NCBI GenBank assembly: GCA_902797195.1
Contig: CADBRY010000093.1
Span: forward strand, 1-10,481
Source: an uncultured Eubacteriales bacterium
GTDB taxonomy: Bacteria > Bacillota > Clostridia > Peptostreptococcales > Anaerovoracaceae
DNA: 10,481 nt
Direction of reading: 5' to 3'
Both the position numbers and the translations under genes were made by a program. Of the stretch, positions 1 to 6,548 are shown one piece after another. Each line of letters starts with the position of its first letter. The stretch's first letter is position 1. The notes under the pieces were generated by a model that worked only from the letters and a program-made list of their open reading frames with translations, was not told where the DNA came from and searched no databases.

Positions 1-1101
1 GATGTTGGAGATTCCGTTTGCCGGAGCAACAACGTTAGCAGCTACGCAGGTAGTGATGGTTGCTGCAACTGTACCGATAGCGGAGATAAGAACGACGATC
101 GGGTTCTCGATGTGATACAGAACTCCGGTGGGGTCGAACATAGCTTCGCCATAGGCCATCTTTGTTGCCTGTGCATAGTATGCGCCAACGAATGCGCAGA
201 ATGCCATTGGCAGCGGCATACCGAAGAGCTGTCCCTTGAACTGGTCTCCCTGAGATCTTGCATAACGTGAGAAGTCAGGAATATTCAGAGCCATTGTAGC
301 CCAGAATGCGATGTTACCCATAAGACCGCCCAGATATACCAGTGCGAAACCACCGTTCTGTTCGATCAGAGCTTCATCATTGCCCTGGCTCATAACTCCC
401 CAGAATCCTGTTCCATCGGGAACGATGGATGCGGACCAGATGAGCAGTGCGATCATGATGACGATAAGAAGCGGACCACCGATGTCCTGGACGATCTTGA
501 TTCTGTCCATGCCATTGTAGGCGACCCATGCGATGAAGATCATGAAGATGATATAGCCGATGAACTGGCCGGCCTGTGCAGGCTGCATGCCACCCCATGA
601 AGGAAGGCTCATCATCCAATTGGGATCTGCAAACTTCTTAACGAATACACCAATGATAGCGCCAACAGCGCCGCCGCCGACCCATGCCTGTACTGAACAC
701 CATCCGCAGGCGGTCAGTGCTCTCAGCAGTGCAGGGATCTGCGCGCCAATTGTACCAAAGGTCAATCTCGCAAAGAGCGGGAATGGGATACCGTATTTGG
801 TACCGATCTGAGAGTTCAGCTGGATCGGTATCAGGATGATAATGTTTCCCAGAGCTACATTGATAACTGAAAGCCAGGGAGAAACACCCATTCCGATAAG
901 TCCCGACGCCAGCGACAGAGACGGAATACAGATCGACATTCCGACCCAAAGCATCGTGATGTTGTACGTGGTCCACTTACGTTCGGCAACCGTCGAGGGA
1001 CGCAGGTCTTCATTGTAGTATGGAGAACTCTGCAGTTCCGCTCTGGCTTCTTCAGTAAGTTCAAACAGACCACCTGATTCAACTTGTGAATACTTAGCCA
1101 T
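1..1101 (-). CDS. NCS1-family nucleobase/hydantoin/allantoin-type permease (partial, C-terminus off the left edge)
   Basis: This is a membrane symporter that probably imports a nucleobase or related ring compound (cytosine, uracil, allantoin or hydantoin) with a cation. The frame is open from the ATG at 1101 to the window edge, giving 367 residues. NCS1 proteins are usually about 480-500 residues, so about a quarter is missing. Hydrophobic segments recur from about residue 47 onward. Family signatures visible are YGIPFPLFAR (103-112), IPALLRALTACGW (122-134), LNIPDFSRYARSQ (272-284) and a late NVVAPANGISN (356-366). Trp134 and Gln138, spaced W-x3-Q, match the substrate-contacting Trp/Gln pair known from the hydantoin transporter Mhp1. 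The start is fixed by GGAGG at 1108-1112, six bases upstream. It is transcribed divergently from gltX. The family is certain but the substrate is not readable from the sequence. Confidence 0.93.
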   Translation of the reverse strand, partial: MAKYSQVESGGLFELTEEARAELQSSPYYNEDLRPSTVAERKWTTYNITMLWVGMSICIPSLSLASGLIGMGVSPWLSVINVALGNIIILIPIQLNSQIGTKYGIPFPLFARLTFGTIGAQIPALLRALTACGWCSVQAWVGGGAVGAIIGVFVKKFADPNWMMSLPSWGGMQPAQAGQFIGYIIFMIFIAWVAYNGMDRIKIVQDIGGPLLIVIMIALLIWSASIVPDGTGFWGVMSQGNDEALIEQNGGFALVYLGGLMGNIAFWATMALNIPDFSRYARSQGDQFKGQLFGMPLPMAFCAFVGAYYAQATKMAYGEAMFDPTGVLYHIENPIVVLISAIGTVAATITTCVAANVVAPANGISNI

Positions 1102-1145
1102 AAAACACCTCCATTTTTCAGAATATAATGAACAATTACAAATTG

Positions 1146-1174
1146 ATTATACTACAAAATTTTAAATATGTAAC
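1146..1174 (-). promoter_or_regulatory. Putative sigma-A-type promoter of the NCS1 permease
   Basis: Read on the minus strand, a perfect TATAAT (1151-1146) is preceded at a 17-base spacing by GTTACA (1174-1169), which matches four of six bases of TTGACA. The -10 box lies about 45 bases from the ATG. An 8-bp palindrome TGTATACA at 1226-1233 lies further upstream, between the two divergent promoters. It could be an operator half-site, but it is too short to claim. Confidence 0.5.
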
Positions 1175-1274
1175 TGGTTTTATTCTTTTTATTTCAACAA
1201 TTTAAAATATTTCTTTAATTTATACTGTATACAATTTTATGCATAACCATACACAAACCTTGAAAAATCCCGTG

Positions 1275-1303
1275 TTCAACAGGAAGTGTTTTTTTGTTAC
1301 AAT
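1275..1303 (+). promoter_or_regulatory. Putative extended -10 promoter of gltX
   Basis: TACAAT at 1298-1303 is preceded by TG at 1295-1296 with one base between, an extended -10 element. A weak -35 (TTCAAC, 1275-1280) lies 17 bases upstream. The predicted leader is about 50 bases. GGAG at 1352-1355 is a suitable ribosome binding site seven bases before the ATG at 1363. No T-box-like leader is possible in so short a transcript start-to-ATG distance. Confidence 0.5.
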
Positions 1304-1362
1304 ACCTGTATATGTTTTATAGAAAAATTATTTGCTGAAGTCATTTTTTATGGAGATTTAAC

Positions 1363-3153
1363 ATGGATAATAACAAACTGGCTGCATTGCTTTTCCCCGA
1401 GGTAACCGGAACTCCCTCAGAACTTGAGGATCGCTTTCCCAAAAGGCAGCTTCCCCAGGGAGCCATGGTAACGCGTATGGGCCCGAGCCCCACAGGATTC
1501 ATTCATCTTGGAAACCTTTACGGAGCATTTGTGGACGAGCGCATGGCCCGCCTGAGCAACGGACTCTTCTACCTTCGTATCGAAGACACCGACGACAAGC
1601 GCTATGTGGAAGGTGCGGTGGAGACTGTTACCTCGGCCCTGGATTTTTTCGGGATCAAATTCGACGAGGGCGCCGGCATGAGCGGAGACTACGGTCCCTA
1701 CTACCAAAGTCAGCGAAAGGACATTTACCAGATCTATGTCAAGGATCTTGTTTCCAAAGGCAAGGCCTATCCCTGTTTCCTGACTGAGGAAGATCTTGCG
1801 GAGATCAGGAAAACCCAGGAGGCCAACGGAGAGACCACCGGTATCTACGGCAAGTACGCCGAGAAGAGCCGCAGCCTGTCCTACGAGGAAATAGAATCGA
1901 ACATCGCCGCGGGCCTGCCCTATGTGGTAAGGCTCAGGAGCAAAGGCAACGAAGTCGATCCTGACCATTGCCTTAATGAAACAGGTTCCGCCTGCGAAAG
2001 GGATGGAGGTGTCACGTATGCCAACCACGACGGAAGGATCTACATCCATCTTAAGGACGGCATCCGTGGCGAGGTTGCCATGCCGGCCAACGATCAGGAT
2101 GTTGTCATTCTCAAAGCCAACGGCATCCCAACCTATCACTTTGCTCACGCAGTTGACGATCATCTCATGAGAACCACCCACGTGGTCAGAGGAGAGGAAT
2201 GGCTCATGTCACTTCCCATCCACGTGGAATTGTTTGAGGCTCTTGGATTCGATCTTCCAGTCTACTGCCACACCGCGGTGCTGATGAAGATCGACGACGA
2301 AACGGGCAACAAGCGCAAGCTGAGCAAAAGACTGGATCCGGAGCTTTCCCTTGATTACTACAGAAGCGAGGGTTACCATCCCCTTGCGGTCAAGGAATAT
2401 CTCATGACCATCCTTAACTCAGACTTCGAGGAGTGGCGGGCCGCCAATCCCGATACTCCTTTGGAGGATTTTGAATTTTCCATTGAGAAAATGAACAGCG
2501 CCGGCGCACTGTTCGATCTCAATAAACTTAATGATGTTTCAAAGGATGTGCTTCTCAGGATCCCGCCGGAAGAACTCGCAGAGTTTATGATCGACTGGGC
2601 AAAAGAATGCAGACCGGAAATAGTTCCTTTGCTTCTCGGTGACGGTGTGAGCGAGGGCGCGGCCGGTGCAGATGGCCCGGCGGCTTCCGATAGCGCGACA
2701 ACTTCAGCGGCTCCGGAATACCTGATAAAGATCCTGGCCATTGGACGCGAGGGCAAGAAGCCACGCAAGGACTTTATCAGTGCCGGCCAGATGTTTGACT
2801 TCATTTCATATTTCTACGATGACTGTTTCATGATCCGGGAGACTGTCCCTGAAGAAGTTTCGGATGGGGATGCCTCAGAGATCCTGCGCCGTTATCTTGA
2901 AAGTTACGACCACAATGATGACCAGAGTCAGTGGTTCGATAAGATCAGAACCATCGCCACAGATCTGGGTTATGCCGCCAAGCCTAAGGACTACAAGAAA
3001 AACCCCGATGAATACAAAGGACACGTAGGTCACGTGTCCACAGTAATTCGTCTGGCTATAGTCGGGCGCAGTCAGTCTCCCGATGTTTGGGAGATCCAGC
3101 AGATCCTCGGGGAGGAGCGTACCAGATCAAGGATCGAAGCCCTGCTCGTTTAG
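1363..3153 (+). CDS. gltX: Glutamyl-tRNA synthetase (class I)
   Basis: This cytoplasmic enzyme charges tRNA with glutamate using ATP. At 596 residues it is longer than the usual bacterial GluRS of about 470-500 residues and begins with a roughly 35-residue extension before the catalytic core. Class I motifs are clear: PSPTGFIHLGN (41-51) carries the HIGH variant HLGN, followed by RIEDTD (72-77), HVVRGEEW (273-280) and KRKLSKR (317-323), the KMSKS variant. The helical C-terminal part binds the anticodon region. Residues 426-450 are a Gly/Ala/Ser-rich stretch that looks like a flexible insertion inside the C-terminal half. The zinc-binding cysteines of some GluRS enzymes are not evident; only one Cys is present in AYPCFLT. 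Whether it is discriminating (Glu only) or also charges tRNA-Gln for later amidation cannot be told. It is probably monocistronic, because the next gene converges on it. Confidence 0.94.
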   Translation: MDNNKLAALLFPEVTGTPSELEDRFPKRQLPQGAMVTRMGPSPTGFIHLGNLYGAFVDERMARLSNGLFYLRIEDTDDKRYVEGAVETVTSALDFFGIKFDEGAGMSGDYGPYYQSQRKDIYQIYVKDLVSKGKAYPCFLTEEDLAEIRKTQEANGETTGIYGKYAEKSRSLSYEEIESNIAAGLPYVVRLRSKGNEVDPDHCLNETGSACERDGGVTYANHDGRIYIHLKDGIRGEVAMPANDQDVVILKANGIPTYHFAHAVDDHLMRTTHVVRGEEWLMSLPIHVELFEALGFDLPVYCHTAVLMKIDDETGNKRKLSKRLDPELSLDYYRSEGYHPLAVKEYLMTILNSDFEEWRAANPDTPLEDFEFSIEKMNSAGALFDLNKLNDVSKDVLLRIPPEELAEFMIDWAKECRPEIVPLLLGDGVSEGAAGADGPAASDSATTSAAPEYLIKILAIGREGKKPRKDFISAGQMFDFISYFYDDCFMIRETVPEEVSDGDASEILRRYLESYDHNDDQSQWFDKIRTIATDLGYAAKPKDYKKNPDEYKGHVGHVSTVIRLAIVGRSQSPDVWEIQQILGEERTRSRIEALLV

Positions 3154-3188
3154 GGCGGGCCTCTTCTGCAGGGCGGGTCTCTTCCGCA
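3153..3188. repeat. Two tandem imperfect 18-bp repeats at the convergent gltX / DUF308 junction
   Basis: Copy 1 (3153-3170) and copy 2 (3171-3188) share 16 of 18 bases and begin GGGCGGG. The array starts on the last base of the gltX stop codon and ends two bases before the stop of the opposite gene, so it fills almost the whole 37-bp spacer. The copies are direct, not inverted. No terminator hairpin with a T-tract is visible here for either gene. Confidence 0.75.
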
Positions 3189-3190
3189 GG

Positions 3191-4042
3191 TCAGGCCTCG
3201 GTCTTGGGCGCAGGCTCTTCGGCCTTCTCCGCTTCAGCAGCTCCAGCCGCCTCTATCCCGGCGACTTTTTCTATTTTTGCGTCGGCAGCTTCCGTTGCCT
3301 TTACATCGGCTTTTTCTGTTTTTGCGTCGACGGCTTCCGTTGCTTTTCCGGCGGCTTTTTCCGGCGCGGCTTCCGTTGCCTTTACATCGGCCTCCGGCGC
3401 GGCTTCTTCGATCATCTTAGGGGCGGCCTCTTCAACAGCATCCCCTTCGTCGGCCTCAGCGTCATATGTCCTGACGGCTGGACCCATATCCTTCAGCCTT
3501 TCCTTTTCGTGTTCTCTTCTGCGGTGCATGGTAAGGGACAGGATCTCTTCGATGATCCCGGATATTCCTGCCGCCATAAGTCCGCATCCGATGATTATGA
3601 ACAGGGCCTCTCCCGTCTCCAGGGGGAAGAGCATGATGAAGAGACCGAAGGCCATTATCACAAGACCCATTATGAGAGTGAGCCCCATGGGGAAACCAAG
3701 TCTCTTTATCCTGAAGGCCGTCTGGATGGTGAACAGTCCTCTTATCATTACCATCACTCCGAAGAGGAATGGCACCAGAGTGATTATCAGATCCTGCTTT
3801 ACGATTATGAACACGGCCATCATCAGCATCAGGATACCTATTGCGAATCCGTTGCTGCCCTCCTCCGTTGAGGCGGATGCTATGAAGTACCCCACAAGGT
3901 ACAGCAGTCCAAAGACCGCTACAGCCACAGCAAGCACATAACACAGTGCGCTTTCCACGTTCATCGGTCTTACAATGAACAGCAGCCCAAGTGCTATGTA
4001 GCACAATGCGATAAGGATCGAAGATACTTTTATCTTACTCAT
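3191..4042 (-). CDS. DUF308/HdeD-like six-TM membrane protein with a long charged repetitive tail
   Basis: An integral membrane protein of 283 residues. Six hydrophobic helices lie at about 6-25, 32-54, 67-83, 86-106, 119-140 and 146-166, in the three-hairpin pattern of the DUF308/HdeD family, whose molecular function is poorly defined apart from acid-stress links of HdeD in enterobacteria. After a basic boundary (RRREHEKERLK, 174-184) comes a tail of about 100 residues rich in Ala, Glu and Lys, with no hydrophobic segment, probably cytoplasmic. Residues 218-259 are three related 12-15-residue units built on KATEA. DUF308 proteins normally end soon after the last helix, so the tail is unusual. 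The ATG has AGGAG at 4056-4052, nine bases upstream. It follows the second ABC gene by 53 bp with no terminator between, so it is probably the last gene of that operon. Its role there is unknown. Confidence 0.8.
   Translation of the reverse strand: MSKIKVSSILIALCYIALGLLFIVRPMNVESALCYVLAVAVAVFGLLYLVGYFIASASTEEGSNGFAIGILMLMMAVFIIVKQDLIITLVPFLFGVMVMIRGLFTIQTAFRIKRLGFPMGLTLIMGLVIMAFGLFIMLFPLETGEALFIIIGCGLMAAGISGIIEEILSLTMHRRREHEKERLKDMGPAVRTYDAEADEGDAVEEAAPKMIEEAAPEADVKATEAAPEKAAGKATEAVDAKTEKADVKATEAADAKIEKVAGIEAAGAAEAEKAEEPAPKTEA
3266..3391. repeat. 45-bp in-frame tandem repeat (minisatellite) inside the DUF308 gene
   Basis: Three tandem units lie at 3266-3310 (45 bp), 3311-3355 (45 bp) and 3356-3391 (36 bp, nine bases shorter). 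A 23-base core is identical between units 1 and 3 (3288-3310 and 3369-3391). All lengths are multiples of three, so the units add or remove 12-15 residues without breaking the frame. Unit 2 differs by several substitutions, so the array is not newly made. Confidence 0.85.
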
Positions 4043-4095
4043 TTGACCAGGCTCCTTCTCTTATCATAAGTTCCATCTGTCTCAGTCAGTCGTCA

Positions 4096-6546
4096 TCAGT
4101 TCACGTCAGTCCTTGAAAGTATGGCAGCCGGAGTTTTGCGTATGGTCCTCCACACCGGCATAAGTCCGAAGATCACATTGAGTCCAAAGATCACTATCAG
4201 ACATATTATCATTATCCAGGAATTCATCATATACATATCCCTCAGATATGACACCCTCATAAGCCTTGTAATAATGAAGGACATGAACAGGAATCCCGGG
4301 ATGGACGCTATGGTCGTTATGGCCAGGATCTCTCCCGAGAACATCTTATATATATCTCTCTTCTTGACGCCGATGGCTCTGTATACTCCCACCTCTTTTA
4401 TTCTCGAGAGGAAGGAGGCTCTGATCATCAGGAATATTTCAATGAAGGATATTCCCAGTATTACACCCGCGAGCACGAGGATGGAAAGCATGGAGCTTCT
4501 CTTTTCCTTCATGTATTTGCTTCTGTTCTGGGAGTAGACATCACGAACATTTACCCCTTCTTCCTTGAGCCTGCTTAAGGTGGCGGTTTTGTTCTTTGGG
4601 CATATGGTCATGTTTTTCTTTTCCTTGATCAGCTTGTATTTGATCATGGTCTCGTTTACGAGGAAGTAGTCGCTGTCCTTCGGGTCACTGTAGTAACCGA
4701 CGATCATCAGCTTTTTGTCGTTGATCTTTGTGGATACCTGACGGCCGATTTTGAAAGCGGCATCGTCCTTGTTCTTTTCATTGACCATGACCTCGTACTT
4801 GTCTTCCGGCCAGTCTCCCTTAGCCTTGGTGACCTCATTCTCCATGAGGGTGTAGTCTATAAGTGTTCCGGCTATGTTCTCACCTTCCGGATCCCCTGTA
4901 TCTTCCACATAGTATTCCGCGTCCGCTTCAACCGCATTGGCGATCAGGTTTATGAAGATATCTTCGCTGGCATATATACACGGCACCTGCTTGTTGGTGA
5001 CGCCCACTATGGTCAGCTCTCCAAGTCTTGGGATGTTCAACGTCTGCCCCACAAAACTCTTATATGTTCCCAGGCCCAGTTCCTTTGTGAACTGCTCATC
5101 CATGGCATTCCTCAAAACCATTCTGTCAACGCAGATCTCCTTTTCATTGGCGGGAAGGGTGCCATGCATTATGTCTGTTTTTTTCACCCGGTCCACACTG
5201 GAAAGAGATCCTGTCAGATTCACCATGGCATCTCTTGTCTGGTAGAACTGATCCAGCTTAAGAGGAAGACTGATCTTTGAATCACCCGGCATCACATATT
5301 CCAGATCCTCACTGCTCTGATAATCCACATAGGAATTTATGCTTATGTTCTTTCCAACCACCGTAAGATAGTCCTTGTCCTCGGTGGTGAACTGGTCATC
5401 TGTGATATGAAGAGTTCCAAAGGTCATGCTTACGGCATAGGTGATGAACCCTGCCGAAATGCAGAATCCCGCAAGGAGTATCTTCTTAAGTGTGGGGTAG
5501 TCGGAAACCGTTTTGAACCCTCTCTTGATCAAAGTGACAGGATTCAAAATGGAGGTGTATTTACGCTTTGAGAGAGTGTCCAGCTTCTGTGTATCAAAAT
5601 GATCCCTGGACTCTTCCGCAGTCATCTCTCTGTAGTGATCGTCAATGAGCTCCACCGCCGACTGTTCGTCAACCACTTCAAGGCTGGTCATGTCGTCCTT
5701 TGTCTTTACATAAATATTGCCGCCTCTGACTACGATGTCCAGATCTATCCTGCTGCCGTCGCTGTAAAAGTCAACGTTGTATTTGTCGGTCGTTACCCTC
5801 TGATGGTCCCGTATATCCTTCAGATATATCTTGTTCTCAAGTCTGTAATCCAGCCCTCTGCTGTTGGCGTTGATCTCGTCGGACTCGATCTTTCCATCCT
5901 TGATTCTAATTATCCTGTCAGCATAAAAGTCCGCCAGCTTTTCCTCGTGGGTAACGAGGATGACCAGCTTCTCCTGAGCTATGGACTTGATAATATTCAT
6001 TACCTCGATGGTGTTCTTGCTGTCCAGGTTACCCGTAGGTTCGTCGGCGATAACGATAGTCGGATTCTTAACCAGCGCTCTGGCAATACCAACTCTCTGC
6101 CGCTCACCTCCGGAGAGCATGTCCGCGTAACGGTTTCTGTAGCGATACATGCCAACCTTTTCGAGAACGTAGGTGACCTTCTCCTTGATCTCGGCCTTGT
6201 TCTTGATGCCTATCATCCTCAAAGCCATGGCCACGTTGTCGTAGACGGTCATGTTATCAACCAGATTATAGTTCTGGAATATATATCCGATGCTCAGGGT
6301 CCTTATCCTGTCAACGGCGCCGGAAGTCCTTCGCGAAATCCTCTGGCCGTTGATGTAGATGTTGCCTTTATTCACCTTGTCCAGACCGCCGATGGCATTG
6401 AGCAGTGTCGTCTTACCGCATCCCGAAGGACCAAGAAGAGCCACCAGCCCCTTGTCTTCCGTCTGAAGAGATGTATCGTTGATCGCGTGGATCTCATTCC
6501 TTCTCCGTCTGAAGAAGTATTTGTGAACATGTTCCAGCCTTACCAC
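4096..6546 (-). CDS. Fused ABC ATPase/permease, MacB-like (second subunit)
   Basis: An ATPase and an FtsX/MacB-type permease in one chain of about 816 residues. The nucleotide-binding domain comes first: Walker A GPSGCGKTT (39-47), Q-loop Gln91, signature LSGGE (144-148, Glu in place of the usual Gln), Walker B ending in Asp168-Glu169 and H-loop His200. A polar segment at about 225-335 separates it from TM1 (about 356-376). A large extracytoplasmic domain follows, then three helices at about 686-708, 740-763 and 777-798, with the FtsX motif KEVGVYRAIGVKKRDIY. This is the MacB/type VII layout, which couples ATP hydrolysis to movement of the extracellular domain rather than pumping through a pore. 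I chose GTG 6546: AGGAGG (6559-6554) is seven bases upstream of it, but only one base from the other in-frame GTG at 6552. The gap to the preceding gene is two bases, so translation is probably coupled. It likely pairs with that protein. Substrate unknown. Confidence 0.88.
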   Translation of the reverse strand: MVRLEHVHKYFFRRRRNEIHAINDTSLQTEDKGLVALLGPSGCGKTTLLNAIGGLDKVNKGNIYINGQRISRRTSGAVDRIRTLSIGYIFQNYNLVDNMTVYDNVAMALRMIGIKNKAEIKEKVTYVLEKVGMYRYRNRYADMLSGGERQRVGIARALVKNPTIVIADEPTGNLDSKNTIEVMNIIKSIAQEKLVILVTHEEKLADFYADRIIRIKDGKIESDEINANSRGLDYRLENKIYLKDIRDHQRVTTDKYNVDFYSDGSRIDLDIVVRGGNIYVKTKDDMTSLEVVDEQSAVELIDDHYREMTAEESRDHFDTQKLDTLSKRKYTSILNPVTLIKRGFKTVSDYPTLKKILLAGFCISAGFITYAVSMTFGTLHITDDQFTTEDKDYLTVVGKNISINSYVDYQSSEDLEYVMPGDSKISLPLKLDQFYQTRDAMVNLTGSLSSVDRVKKTDIMHGTLPANEKEICVDRMVLRNAMDEQFTKELGLGTYKSFVGQTLNIPRLGELTIVGVTNKQVPCIYASEDIFINLIANAVEADAEYYVEDTGDPEGENIAGTLIDYTLMENEVTKAKGDWPEDKYEVMVNEKNKDDAAFKIGRQVSTKINDKKLMIVGYYSDPKDSDYFLVNETMIKYKLIKEKKNMTICPKNKTATLSRLKEEGVNVRDVYSQNRSKYMKEKRSSMLSILVLAGVILGISFIEIFLMIRASFLSRIKEVGVYRAIGVKKRDIYKMFSGEILAITTIASIPGFLFMSFIITRLMRVSYLRDMYMMNSWIMIICLIVIFGLNVIFGLMPVWRTIRKTPAAILSRTDVN

Positions 6547-6548
6547 GA

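Noticed and set aside
1102..1362. T-box leader for gltX
   Set aside because: The spacer is only 261 bp, the likely promoter lies within about 60 bases of the ATG, and no T-box conserved core or terminator hairpin is visible.
1417..2181. Long minus-strand open frame (254 codons) opposite gltX
   Set aside because: It lies wholly antisense to a strongly conserved synthetase, has no recognisable domain, and is explained by the codon pattern of gltX.
3083..3941. Two overlapping plus-strand open frames (262 and 284 codons) across the gltX end and the DUF308 gene
   Set aside because: Their translations are low-complexity shadows of the DUF308 tail repeat, they overlap gltX, and they lack family motifs. 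The opposite strand encodes clear membrane helices.
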